Origin: Oceanospirillaceae bacterium
GTDB lineage: Bacteria; Pseudomonadota; Gammaproteobacteria; Pseudomonadales; Oceanobacteraceae
Assembly (NCBI GenBank): GCA_024234265.1
Contig: JACKOM010000019.1
Span: forward strand, 1-37,714
DNA: 37,714 nt
Direction of reading: 5' to 3'
The translations under genes were made by a program, and so were the position numbers. Below, in pieces: positions 16,746 to 25,500 of this stretch. Below the pieces are notes generated by a model. That model had not been told where the DNA came from, did not search any database, and worked only from the letters and a program-made list of their open reading frames with translations. Position 1 is the stretch's first letter. Every line of letters begins with the position of its first letter.

Positions 16746-17423
16746 ATCGTCGTAATCGATCAGTTTAGCCAGATCCACAATTTCAATTTCCCGCGAATGC
16801 ACCTGAATAATGCCCTGGGTTTTGAGTTTATTCATAATGCGCGAGAAGGTTTCGGGCTGAATGGATAAACGCGAGGCAATCAAACGTTTGGGAATATCCA
16901 GATTAATTTTATGGCCATCTTTGGCGTCGTTGGGTAATTGCTGAATAATATATCGAATAACCCTGTGGGTCGCATTTTGCAATGTGAGGGTTTCAATCTC
17001 ATTCAAACGGGCGTGCAGGCGCATACTCAGCCAACCGAGGATTTTCAAACAGGCGGATGGATGGGTTTCAAGCAATTCTTTATATAAACGGCTTGGGAAG
17101 CTGTATACCTGGGTTGCTTCAATGGCGTAGGCATCCACGGGGTAAAACTGCTTATCCATAAACATAATGGCTTCGCCAAACGCGTTACCGGGTTTGACAA
17201 TTTCGATGACTTTTTCCTGGCCATCCTGCGATAGGCGTGACAATTTTACTATGCCATCAACCACAAAATAAAAACGCTCCGCCGCCTGATTCTGAAAAAA
17301 TATGGCTTCTTCATTTTTGAAATTCAGCAGGCGCGCCTGGCCAACTAATAATTCAAAGGCATCTTCCGGCAGGGTGCAAAACAGGTGGTAATGACGTAAT
17401 TGGGCGACAAGGTTGGCTTGCAT
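16740..17423 (-). CDS. dnr: Dnr-type Crp/Fnr-family regulator (nitric-oxide-responsive)
   Basis: A 227-residue regulator, the same length as Pseudomonas aeruginosa DNR. It shares its hallmark stretches: GQEKVIEIV, EAIMFMD, RLHARLNEIETLTLQNATHRVIRY and SIQPETFSRIM, the last being the recognition helix. The N-terminal cyclic-nucleotide-type beta-roll (about 15-125) lacks the Cys cluster of FNR/Anr, so it does not carry an oxygen-sensing [4Fe-4S] cluster. DNR proteins bind haem and activate denitrification genes in response to NO. The ETFSR helix predicts binding to TTGAT-N4-ATCAA, and such boxes lie in front of this gene, the porin and the PilJ gene. The ATG has GGAG about 8 nt upstream. Confidence 0.88.
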   Translation of the reverse strand: MQANLVAQLRHYHLFCTLPEDAFELLVGQARLLNFKNEEAIFFQNQAAERFYFVVDGIVKLSRLSQDGQEKVIEIVKPGNAFGEAIMFMDKQFYPVDAYAIEATQVYSFPSRLYKELLETHPSACLKILGWLSMRLHARLNEIETLTLQNATHRVIRYIIQQLPNDAKDGHKINLDIPKRLIASRLSIQPETFSRIMNKLKTQGIIQVHSREIEIVDLAKLIDYDDL

Positions 17424-17477
17424 AACACAATCTCCACAGGGCTATTGCCATGCTAAAACACTAGGGATTGCACTATC

Positions 17478-17491
17478 TTGTTATACATCAA
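17478..17491 (-). promoter_or_regulatory. FNR/Dnr-type box upstream of dnr
   Basis: On the minus strand TTGATGTATAACAA matches the consensus at 9 of 10 bases. A -10 (TAGCAT, minus strand, 17455-17450) is centred 32 bp downstream of the box centre, the class II arrangement. This suggests control of dnr by Anr/FNR, by itself, or both. The box directly abuts the porin terminator. Confidence 0.72.
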
Positions 17492-17492
17492 C

Positions 17493-17529
17493 AAAAACCC
17501 GTTTAAGTTCACACTTAAACGGGGTTTTT
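17493..17529 (-). terminator. Rho-independent terminator of the porin gene
   Basis: CCCGTTTAAG (17498-17507) pairs perfectly with CTTAAACGGG (17514-17523) around TTCACA. The minus-strand exit has TTTTT (from A 17493-17497). The plus side also has TTTTT, so it may work both ways. It lies 23 bp past the porin stop and insulates the porin transcript from the dnr promoter. Confidence 0.88.
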
Positions 17530-17551
17530 CGGGGTTATGTCAGCTTATAAA

Positions 17552-18757
17552 TCAGAAGCTGGCGGTTAATTGTAACCAGACTTTGCTTACATCAGGGTTT
17601 TTAGCTCCGTTGGCATCACCTGTGTACTGGGCTGCTTTAATTAACGCACCGTAGTTTTTACCGAGTTTGGTTGCCACGCTTAAATCCAGTTCAGTACCGT
17701 AATCGTCGGTAGTGAGGGCGGTTTTTTCAACGGAGGCAAACTGGTGGTAAACCGCGGTAATGGCATAGTCAGACACCTTGCCGGAAACCTGCAGGTAAGT
17801 ATCTTCAACACCTGTGTCAGGGGTACTCAGGAACTGATCCGCCCAGCCCTGGAATTTATGCATGGTGGCCAGCGGTGTGGCAAAACCCACAGCTACGTCT
17901 TTATCGGCACCTAAGGTTTCCTGACCGATGGTGGCATTAATGCCGGATAGGGTATAACCCACTTCAATACGGGTGTAATTTGCATCGTAATCCTTTGGGT
18001 TATCGTACGCGCCGGACTGCTGTGCATAACCCAGATCGTAATTTAAACCCTCCACTTTACCCTTTACGTTCAGGGCAAGGGTGTCACTGGATAGATCCGC
18101 TGCGTTAGTGGCATCGAGCAACAGGGCTAAAAATTCCACATTGGCATAGGGCAGTTTGTTATTCACCACGGACAATACATGGGTATTGGCGTGAATGTCG
18201 GAATAATCAATGCGATTTACGTTGGCCACATAGGCGTATACCACAGTGGTATCGGGAATGGCTTTGGTAACGGCAGCCAGTGCGTCATAGGTTTGTTCGT
18301 TCTGGCGCCAGCCGACAGTGCCCACAAAACGCTGGTCACCCAGGTTCACAGCCTGACGGCCCAGCACCAGGGTATTTTCACCACGGGTATAAATTAATTT
18401 GGCCTGGTTTAAATCAGTGCCTTCCTGATCAGCCACCACCGCATAATTAGTTTTGCCGTTACTGGTTGCAGCAGTTGGGGAGCTATTGTAATTGTCGTCC
18501 GCAATGGCACTGACCTGATCAAATTCCAGCACAGCCGACAGGCCGTTATAGGTTTGGGTGGTGAAATTCAGGCGGGTTTGCAGGGTATTGGCCATGGTGG
18601 AATCTTTGGCGTCCTGATTCACATTCTCCAGGCGGTAACGCAGATTTAATTTTGCAGTGCCACCGCTGATGGCTTCCTCCAGGCTGGCGGCTTCCGCCCA
18701 CGCACCGCTTGCAGTGGTCACGGCGCATGCTAATAATGCAGGGGTAAAATATTTCAT
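17552..18757 (-). CDS. Outer-membrane beta-barrel porin (alginate-export/OprD-like type)
   Basis: A 401-residue protein with a Sec signal peptide (MKYFTPALLACAVTTASGAW, about 1-22). The mature chain is made of alternating amphipathic beta-strands and ends in a terminal Phe (KVWLQLTASF), the usual signal for outer-membrane barrel insertion. Motifs LRYRLENVNQDA, RLNFTTQTYNGLSAVLEFD and NTLVLGRQAVNLGDQRFVG are typical of alginate-export-family porins. The substrate is unknown. The frame is open to 18889, but ATG 18757 has AGAGGG before it and yields the signal peptide. A perfect FNR/Dnr-type box lies upstream, so it is probably made under low oxygen or NO, perhaps to admit nitrate or nitrite (inference). 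Confidence 0.87.
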   Translation of the reverse strand: MKYFTPALLACAVTTASGAWAEAASLEEAISGGTAKLNLRYRLENVNQDAKDSTMANTLQTRLNFTTQTYNGLSAVLEFDQVSAIADDNYNSSPTAATSNGKTNYAVVADQEGTDLNQAKLIYTRGENTLVLGRQAVNLGDQRFVGTVGWRQNEQTYDALAAVTKAIPDTTVVYAYVANVNRIDYSDIHANTHVLSVVNNKLPYANVEFLALLLDATNAADLSSDTLALNVKGKVEGLNYDLGYAQQSGAYDNPKDYDANYTRIEVGYTLSGINATIGQETLGADKDVAVGFATPLATMHKFQGWADQFLSTPDTGVEDTYLQVSGKVSDYAITAVYHQFASVEKTALTTDDYGTELDLSVATKLGKNYGALIKAAQYTGDANGAKNPDVSKVWLQLTASF

Positions 18758-18812
18758 GTGGCGGCCCTCTGTGCTGTTTTCTGCATTCTCAGGTGCCCAT
18801 AGTCTCGCCACA

Positions 18813-18826
18813 TTGATGAAAATCAA
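18813..18826. promoter_or_regulatory. Perfect FNR/Dnr-type box between the porin and mobA
   Basis: TTGATGAAAATCAA matches TTGAT-N4-ATCAA at all 10 bases. For the porin a -10 (GAGAAT on the minus strand, 18790-18785) is centred 32 bp from the box centre, the class II position. For mobA the box is only 33 bp before ATG, and a class II start would fall on the start codon, so the porin is the likelier target. Confidence 0.8.
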
Positions 18827-18859
18827 CAAATATCCCCAAAATGGTGCGCAGTTATTTCT

Positions 18860-19456
18860 ATGTCGGTGAAGATTGATTTCAGTCAGCAAATCAGCGGGGT
18901 TATTCTCGCCGGTGGTCTTGCTACCCGTATGCAGGGCCAGGATAAAGGCCTGGTATTATTCCGGGGTAAAGCATTAATTGAATATGTGCTGGCGATTTTT
19001 TCCCCGTTAAATAGCGTATTAATTAATCAAAACCGCAGTGCACAAGAATATGCCCGATTTAACAAACCCCTTATCCGCGATGTGCAGCCACAGGGTGTTG
19101 AAGAATTTGCCGGCCCTTTGCAGGGCATCTTGTCGGGCCTGATGGCGGCAAAAACCCCCTGGGTGATTTTCAGTGCCTGTGATACACCTTTTTTACCACA
19201 GGATTATGTGCAGCAGATGTGTGCCGCAGTGCAGGAAAATACCCTGGCCTGCGTGGCCCGTGATGACAGCGGCCTGCAACCGCTGCATGTTTTATTACAC
19301 GTGGATTTAATTACGCCGCTGACGGCATTTTTGCAGGGCGGTGGGCGTAAAACCCAGCAATTTTTACGTGACGTGCATGCCCGGGAAGTGATATTCCCCG
19401 GGCAGGATTTTTTTATAAATCTCAACAGTGCGCAGGATATGCAGCAGCACAGTTAA
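18860..19456 (+). CDS. mobA: Molybdenum cofactor guanylyltransferase
   Basis: A 198-residue cytosolic enzyme that joins GMP from GTP to molybdopterin, giving the guanine dinucleotide cofactor used by nitrate reductase and related enzymes. The N-terminal nucleotide-binding signature GVILAGGLATRMQGQDKGL (about 13-31) is diagnostic, with the metal-binding ACDTPFLP (about 97-104) further on. ATG 18860 lacks a strong ribosome binding site; GTG 18866 is an alternative. It diverges from the porin and converges on moaE. Confidence 0.95.
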   Translation: MSVKIDFSQQISGVILAGGLATRMQGQDKGLVLFRGKALIEYVLAIFSPLNSVLINQNRSAQEYARFNKPLIRDVQPQGVEEFAGPLQGILSGLMAAKTPWVIFSACDTPFLPQDYVQQMCAAVQENTLACVARDDSGLQPLHVLLHVDLITPLTAFLQGGGRKTQQFLRDVHAREVIFPGQDFFINLNSAQDMQQHS

Positions 19457-19510
19457 AAAGTATGCAGTGTTTAGTCGCTAGAGTTTAGAGTCAGAATATG
19501 CTGCGCCCCA

Positions 19511-19954
19511 TTACCAGCGTTGTGCGGCATCATCATCACTGGCTTTGGCATCCACCCATTTTTCCCCCTGCTGGGTTAATTCTTTTTTCCAGAAGGGTGC
19601 GCGGGTTTTTAAAAAATCCATGATAAATTCACAGGCCGCAAATGCCGCCTGGCGGTGCGCACTGGCCACTAATACCAGCACTATCTGATCATTGGGTTGC
19701 AATGGGCCCACCCGGTGAATAATGCGGTAATTAATTAACGGCCAGCGTTGCATGGCTTCATCGGCAATTTTTTGCAGGGCTTTTTCCGTCATGCCGGGGT
19801 AATGTTCGAGAAACATGCCCGCTACATTATCGCCATCATTAAAATCCCGCATTAAACCCACAAACGAGCAAATAGCGCCAATGCCATTACTTTGTTTGCG
19901 CAGGGCTTCGTATTCCGTTTGCAGATTAAAATCCGCTTCCTGTACGTGAATCAT
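19511..19954 (-). CDS. moaE: Molybdopterin synthase catalytic subunit
   Basis: A 147-residue large subunit of molybdopterin synthase, which adds the dithiolene sulfurs to precursor Z (cPMP). Family motifs are FVGLMRDFN, LEHYPGMTEKAL, HRVGPLQPND and VLVASAHRQAAFAA. The KTRAPFWKKE segment (about 116-125) carries the catalytic lysines. It follows moaD with no gap (stop and start are adjacent), so the two subunits are translated together. Confidence 0.97.
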   Translation of the reverse strand: MIHVQEADFNLQTEYEALRKQSNGIGAICSFVGLMRDFNDGDNVAGMFLEHYPGMTEKALQKIADEAMQRWPLINYRIIHRVGPLQPNDQIVLVLVASAHRQAAFAACEFIMDFLKTRAPFWKKELTQQGEKWVDAKASDDDAAQRW

Positions 19955-20203
19955 TTAACCCCCGGTCACTGGCGGGTAAAAGGCCACTTCATCACCATCC
20001 TGCACGGCATCATCGGGCTGGCTCATTTCCTGATTAATGGCCACCAGCAGGCGCGGGCCATTGAGGGCATTTTCCCATTCAGGGTGCTGGCGGATTAATT
20101 GCTGTAAAACGTCCCGTGCCCTGCAGGGGCTTTGAATATTTAACGGCATACCCGCGCAGTTGAGTTTTTCCCGCAGGCTGGCAAAAAATAAAACCTGAAT
20201 CAT
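19955..20203 (-). CDS. moaD: Molybdopterin synthase sulfur-carrier subunit
   Basis: An 82-residue ubiquitin-fold protein ending in Gly-Gly (YPPVTGG). The C-terminal glycine is adenylated by MoeB, converted to a thiocarboxylate and inserted into MoaE. The moaC stop overlaps its start in ATGA, and moaE follows directly. Confidence 0.96.
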   Translation of the reverse strand: MIQVLFFASLREKLNCAGMPLNIQSPCRARDVLQQLIRQHPEWENALNGPRLLVAINQEMSQPDDAVQDGDEVAFYPPVTGG

Positions 20204-20685
20204 TGAGTTGGCTCCGCCTGATAATGGCCGGATTTACCGCCGAGTTTTTCCAGCAAAATAATATCGCTGATGCGCATGGCCTTATCCACGGCTTTGCACA
20301 TATCGTAGAGGGTCAGGGCTGCAACGGATGCGGCGGTGAGGGCTTCCATTTCCACGCCGGTTTGCCCGGCGAGTTTGCACAGGCTTTCAATGCGTACCCG
20401 GTTTAATTCAGGCTCAGGGGTTAAATGCACTTTCACGGAAGTGAGCAATAACGGGTGGCACAGGGGAATTAAATCCGGGGTGCGTTTTGCGGCCTGGATA
20501 CCGGCGATTTGTGCAATGGCGAGCACATCACCTTTTTTATGGCCTTTTTCAATAATCAGGCGCAGGGTTTCGGGGGCCATGTAAACCAGGGCCTGGGCCC
20601 TGGCTTCACGTTCGGTAACGGCTTTGGTGGTGACGTCCACCATGTTGGCATCACCGTTGGCATCAATATGGGTTAGCTGTGACAT
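20200..20685 (-). CDS. moaC: Cyclic pyranopterin monophosphate synthase
   Basis: A 161-residue enzyme that, after MoaA, forms cPMP in molybdenum cofactor synthesis. Conserved stretches: ANMVDVTTKAVTEREA at the N-terminus, IPLCHPLLLTSVKV (about 74-87), GVEMEALTAASVAALTLYDMCKA (about 110-131) and the Lys of GGKSGHY near the end. The ATG has AGAGGT about 9 nt before it, and TATACT (minus strand, 20712-20707) could be a -10. moaA and moaB are not in the window. The broken PilJ gene lies 62 bp upstream on the same strand, so its FNR-type promoter could read into moaCDE. Confidence 0.97.
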   Translation of the reverse strand: MSQLTHIDANGDANMVDVTTKAVTEREARAQALVYMAPETLRLIIEKGHKKGDVLAIAQIAGIQAAKRTPDLIPLCHPLLLTSVKVHLTPEPELNRVRIESLCKLAGQTGVEMEALTAASVAALTLYDMCKAVDKAMRISDIILLEKLGGKSGHYQAEPTQ

Positions 20686-20747
20686 ATATAGGTACCTCTG
20701 TGGCCCAGTATAATGCCCTGCGCGCCTTATGTCCGGATTGATTCAGC

Positions 20748-21535
20748 TCAGCGTACCGCCAGACTCTGTTGCATGCGGATGGCATACAACTCGGTGAGCT
20801 GCTCGTTTTTGCTGAGCATGGATTCCGTAGTCACCACTATCATGGTGGGTACAAACTGGCCCTTGTCGCCGAGGGGGAAGCCACTCTTGGCAAAATTCCA
20901 CTGGCTGGCGATTTTATCCAGGGTGTCGCGGATTTGCGCATTATTGCCGGGGTCGTTTTGCAACTGACGCAGGCTGCTGTCGTACAGTTCAATGGCCTTG
21001 GAGAGTTTGTCATCCAGGCCGGGCATGTTCACTTTCCAGGCCTTCGCCAGATAGAGTTTGGCGATACGCTCACTTAACATGCGTTGGCGGCCGGCAATAT
21101 CGACCAGCAGGGCGCTGGGCTGATTGGTGACCATGGCGATATGTTTCACCAATTTATCGCAGGCAGCGAGCAGGGCATCGTTTTCTTCCAGTAACTTGGC
21201 CATGGTGTCTTTATTGGCCGGTTGTAAAAGATGCATACGGTGCTGTTGCCAGAGTTGCTGCACTTCTTTTAAGGCGGCCACTTGTTTCTTGTTGGCAAGG
21301 TATTCGGTGATATTGAGCATTTGCTCTTCAAACTGGGCCATACTGTCATCCAGCTGGCGCATGCCCTTATCGGCACGTACATCACTGGCCACCATCAGGT
21401 AACTCATGGCCATGCGCTGGCTTAACATGCGCTGGCGGCCAGCCTGGTTAAGGGCTTCGGAATCTGTGATGGCCGCAAGGCTTAACTGGCTGCAGAAAAT
21501 CAGTGTCAGACAAAAAAAGTTTTAACAATACGCAT
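20748..21535 (-). pseudogene. PilJ/NarX-type periplasmic sensor-domain protein, frameshifted in its signal peptide
   Basis: The uninterrupted part (20748-21428, 226 residues from an internal Met) holds two helical modules, each beginning with AGRQRMLSxR, the mark of the PilJ-type ligand-binding domain. Upstream, ATG 21535 has a strong GGGGGTG ribosome binding site and begins MRIVKTFF, but the frame ends after nine codons. Adding one T to the 7-T run (A 21512-21518 on the plus strand) restores a perfect signal peptide, MRIVKTFFCLTLIFCSQL, running into the domain. The gene is thus a pseudogene, a phase-variable gene, or an assembly error. Intact it would be a 261-residue soluble periplasmic protein with no kinase or chemotaxis output. 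A perfect FNR/Dnr-type box precedes it. Confidence 0.85.
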
Positions 21536-21562
21536 ATTCACCCCCTGTTTGAATGATGTGGC

Positions 21563-21603
21563 ATGCTACGCAAAATTAATAAACACGGCTTGATGGGAAT
21601 CAA
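21563..21603 (-). promoter_or_regulatory. FNR/Dnr-activated promoter of the PilJ-domain gene
   Basis: TTGATGGGAATCAA (21590-21603) matches the consensus at all 10 bases. On the minus strand TAGCAT (21568-21563) is centred 31 bp from the box centre, the class II layout, giving a start near 21555. The same box ends 5 bp before the ATG of the plus-strand MBL gene, so a bound regulator might instead repress that gene. Confidence 0.78.
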
Positions 21604-21608
21604 TTCAC

Positions 21609-22343
21609 ATGGCTGATCAATTTTCGATTTACGTAGGTGGTGTGGGCAGCGCAGCGGCGGTGACAAGCTTAGGGGCGGCCAGTGCGGTGCTGGAAAAAAA
21701 TCAACAACCCTTTTTATTGATCGATTGCGGGCCGGGTGTGGTGGAGCATTACCGTGAACGTTATCAGTGCCTGCCTGGGGCGGTATTTATTACCCACCTG
21801 CACCTTGATCATATTGGTGGTTTGGAGACGTTATTTTTTTCGCGGCGTTTCAGCGCGCAAACCGATCTGATCAAATTATATGTGCCCGCTAGTCTGGTGG
21901 CTCTGTTGTGTGAACGGGTGGCGAATTACCCCGGCACCCTGGCCGAAGGCGGCGAGAATTTCTGGGATGTGTTTCAGTTAATTCCGGTACTGGAAAATTT
22001 CTTTGTGCAGGGCATTCATTTACAGGCCATTGCGGTGCGTCACCATGCACCGAAGAGTGCCTTTGGGGTGTATTTACCGGGTTATTGTTTTTTCAGCGGA
22101 GACACGCGCCCCGTGCCGGAAATTCTCAGCCATGTGATTGATCAGCGTGCAGTGATTTTTCATGATTGCGGATTGCATTCCAATCCATCCCATACAGGGC
22201 TGGAGGATTTATTGCGCGAATATTCACCTGAGTTACGTGCGCGTATTTATGCTTACCATTATCTGAATGAAGAGCAGCGCCAAAAGATCGAAGCCGCCGG
22301 TATTAAAACCCTGCGTGCCGGCAGTTGTTTAACCTTGGGTTAA
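21609..22343 (+). CDS. MBL-fold metallo-hydrolase (RNase Z/phosphodiesterase-like)
   Basis: A 244-residue cytosolic metallo-beta-lactamase-fold enzyme. The metal motif THLHLDHIGG (HxHxDH, about 61-70) is intact. Further ligands are likely at HHAPKSAFG (about 146-154), FSGDTRP (about 162-168, Asp) and YAYHY (about 215-219, His). FSGDTRP and the overall layout resemble RNase Z and cyclic-nucleotide phosphodiesterase members rather than beta-lactamases. The substrate is unknown. It diverges from the PilJ gene with a shared 73-bp gap holding the FNR-type box. A MITE-like element lies 17 bp past its stop. Confidence 0.9.
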   Translation: MADQFSIYVGGVGSAAAVTSLGAASAVLEKNQQPFLLIDCGPGVVEHYRERYQCLPGAVFITHLHLDHIGGLETLFFSRRFSAQTDLIKLYVPASLVALLCERVANYPGTLAEGGENFWDVFQLIPVLENFFVQGIHLQAIAVRHHAPKSAFGVYLPGYCFFSGDTRPVPEILSHVIDQRAVIFHDCGLHSNPSHTGLEDLLREYSPELRARIYAYHYLNEEQRQKIEAAGIKTLRAGSCLTLG

Positions 22344-22360
22344 AGAATCGCGGCAATGAT

Positions 22361-22499
22361 GAGGCTGCGTAAAAACGTTAGCGAGGCAGTCAGAACAAGG
22401 AAAAACCAGCGAAAAAGCGCAGTTTATAGTTCATAAATGAGCATTTTGAGTACGGTTTTAACGAAGTTCTGACAACGCAGATAGTTTTTACACAGCCTC
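22361..22499. mobile_element. MITE-like element, 139 bp, with 6-bp target duplication
   Basis: The ends GAGGCTGCGTAAAAAC (22361-22376) and GTTTTTACACAGCCTC (22484-22499) are inverted repeats with one mismatch. The similarity continues inward (GTCAGAAC/GTTCTGAC), giving imperfect arms of about 40 bp. AATGAT flanks both sides (22355-22360 and 22500-22505) as a target-site duplication. It has no ORF and is probably mobilised by a transposase elsewhere. It lies between the convergent MBL and giant OmpA/DUF11 genes, 16 bp from the latter's stop. Confidence 0.85.
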
Positions 22500-22515
22500 A
22501 ATGATATGGCCTGTT

Positions 22516-25500
22516 TTATTCAAAGTAGGCTTTTAACTGCGCCAGGGAATCCTGGTCGGCTTTAATGCGCAGTTTCAGATAAATGCCCTGGGCAGTGTAA
22601 CTGGCGTCACTGAAATCCGTATCCACAAAACCGAAATGGTTATAACCCACACTCAGCCAGGTATTGCGCTGTGGGATATAACCCACGGAGAAACCTGCGC
22701 TGTGCAGGGATTCATTTTCTTCATAACTGTGCAGGCGGCGTGCGTGCAGGCCCATATCCCAGCGTGGGTTAAAGTGGTAACGGTATTCAGTGCCGATTAA
22801 ATCCACTAAACCTTCAAAACGGTTTTCATCAATATCATCCAGCACTTTTTTCAGGCCGTACTGGCCGCTGATTTGTGAACTGTTCCAGCGGTAATTCATG
22901 TGGGTGTTGTTCACCAGGCGGCGGCTGATAATGGCGCTGTTGTTGTCACGGTTTTCATCGAGAATATGGCGGGTCTGGTTTAACCAGGCAAAACCATTAT
23001 TCAGCGGGCGGTAACCTAAGTTGAATTCCATAATGGCTTCTTTATCCAGCTGGCCATCATCGTAATCCTGCAGGTAATACTGTGCTGATAACCCCATGGC
23101 GAGGCCTTCGCTGACCGGGTGGAAGAGGGAGCTTAAACCATTCCATTTATGGCTGGTTTGCGCTTCGCGGTATTCGGCGCGGTTATTCCACTGCCATGAT
23201 TCACTGCGGTAACCCAGGCCTGTGGTGAAGGCATAAAAATCTTCCTGATCTGTGCTGTCGGCATCTTCCAGCAGGGTATTTTCCAGATCTTTGGATTGAT
23301 CAAAACCAAAACTCATCTGCCAGTGTTTATTCAGATTCACATTTTGTTTTAAACCGTTTACGGCAAATAAACGCATGCCATCACGGCTTTCAAATTGCTC
23401 GACGCTGCTTTCAGTTTGCGCGCCCTGCCAAGGGCTGGTGCGCAGGCCGATGCTTGAGCGTATGGGGGCGTTTTTATCCCAGCTGGTTTCATGCACGGCA
23501 AACATGCTGATGCTTTCGGTAAAACGATAATCGGCACTGAGGCGCGCCACATCGTACTGATCCGCGTCGTGGCGTAAATTAAATTCAGTATCGGCACTTA
23601 AATGCAGACGGTTGTTTAATAAATCAAAACCGTGGCCCAACAGAATTTGCTGCATGCCGGTGGTATTTTCGCCGGTAGGATCGGTTTGCTCAGCAACGCG
23701 CGCACCTATGTGATAATCACCATAGGCGTACTGATGTTCGTAACGGCTTTCGAGCATTTGCTGACGGCCATCACTGCCGAGCACTTTCTGATCACTGATC
23801 AGGGTGTGCAACTGGCTGTGCTGGTCAAAATAATAACGGCTTTCGATGCCGGCTTTTTCACTGCCACTTTCACTCTGGTTCAACTGGTCCAGGCCAAAAC
23901 CACTTTCCTGACGTCGTACATAGGCATTGGCCTGGTGATTTTCAGAAACATAATTCAGTTCAACCAGTTGTGCATCGGCTGCGCTGCTGTTGCCGCTAAC
24001 GCTGGTATTGGTTTGTGCGAGTTCGGCTTTAATTTCCAGTTCTGTGCTGACCTGGGCACGTAAATCCACGCCGTTTAACTGGCGCTCGGTGGTGCCCATA
24101 TCTTCCTGAATATGGGTCATGCCCAGTTCCACATTATTATTCAGTACGTGCACGGCGGCGCGGCCACCGTAGGTCAGGTGATCCTGATCGCTGCTTTGAG
24201 TTTCATAACTGGCAATGATGTAACGGGGGTTTAAGTTGGCATCGGTTGCCTGCACGGCGGATTTAAAGAAAATCGTGCCGTCGAAATAATCTATGGTGTA
24301 ATCCGTATCGCGGGTTAATTCCTGCTCGGACACAATAATTTCACTGCGGTAACGGTCACGCACCTGCAGAATCACTTTTTCAGACTGGGTGATAATGTTC
24401 TGGCTGCTGAGGCGGTATAAACCTGAGGTGCCGTCCCCCTGAATTTCATCACGTACATAACGCTGCGCCGATTCGGTGGCAAACAGGTTAAAACTTAATA
24501 CATCCCCCTGATAAACCGATTGCACACCAAACAATTTACGGCTGTAAGCCGCCAGTTTGGTTTCATTCATGTCGAGACTGTAATCACCGAAGATGGTATA
24601 AAAACGTTCTTTTTCCACCCGCACATATAATTTGCCTGAGGTGGGGGCATCTTCTTTCTGGTTACTGGCATCACCGTAGAGGGTGTAATACTTGTTTGGA
24701 TCGAGCAGTTTTTCAAACGGTGTGGTTTTACCTTTGGCAGAGTCATAGGCCGCGGTAATTAACCACTCGCCTTTAATCTGACCTTTAGTAAACAGTGCCA
24801 CGCGGCCTTCGCTGTAAAAATCCTGTTGCTGTCCGTCACTGCGGGCATTTTCGATATGGCCCTGCAGTTTCTGATAACCAATGGTGCCTTCACCGATGGC
24901 GACTAACATCCAGTTGCGGCTCTGGGGTTTTAACCAGCTGCGGATTTCTTTGCTCTGGTTGTTGGCAAGCTGGAATTTAATAACCGCTTCGCCGGCCTGG
25001 GTGGTTGGCTCAAGGGAAATATAGGCAATACCATCATCACCCACTTCATAGGTGGGTTTAATTTCCTGACGGGAGATCTGAGTTTCCTGCTTTTTATCGT
25101 TGTACAAACTGTAGGGCGAAGAAATATTCAGGTCACCACGCACACCACGGCGGATGGGGTAACCGTCTTTATCGCGCAGGCGCACAGCAATGACGGGGGT
25201 ATCAATACCGTTGGCAATGGCGTTACTTTCATCGGCGAGATATTCAACACTCGCCGGCACGCTGGCAAAGTGGACATTACGTTCCTCACTGGCGATGATG
25301 TTGTCGCGTATATCTAATAATTCAGCGCGGATGCGGTTATCACCTTCTTTAATATGCACGCCGCGCCACTGGCTTAATTGCACCTGTGCCGCGCTGTTTT
25401 CCAGTTTGCTGTCACGCAGTACCGCAGAAACTTCCTGATCATTCATAAACAGGCGCACATGGCTGGCGCTGCTGTGTTTAATAGCAATCTGGGTGGCGGG

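Noticed and set aside
16740..17423. Oxygen-sensing FNR/Anr instead of Dnr
   Set aside because: The N-terminal Cys cluster for the [4Fe-4S] centre is missing, and the C-terminal half and length match DNR.
20738..20751. FNR-type box upstream of moaC (TTGATTCAGCTCAG)
   Set aside because: The right half-site has two mismatches, the distance to the -10 is 35 bp, and it overlaps the end of the PilJ coding sequence.
24297..24480. Homology of the giant protein to the type 9 secretion protein SprA, from DYTIDYFDGTIFF
   Set aside because: The motif is short and occurs in other surface and outer-membrane proteins; no other type 9 gene is present.
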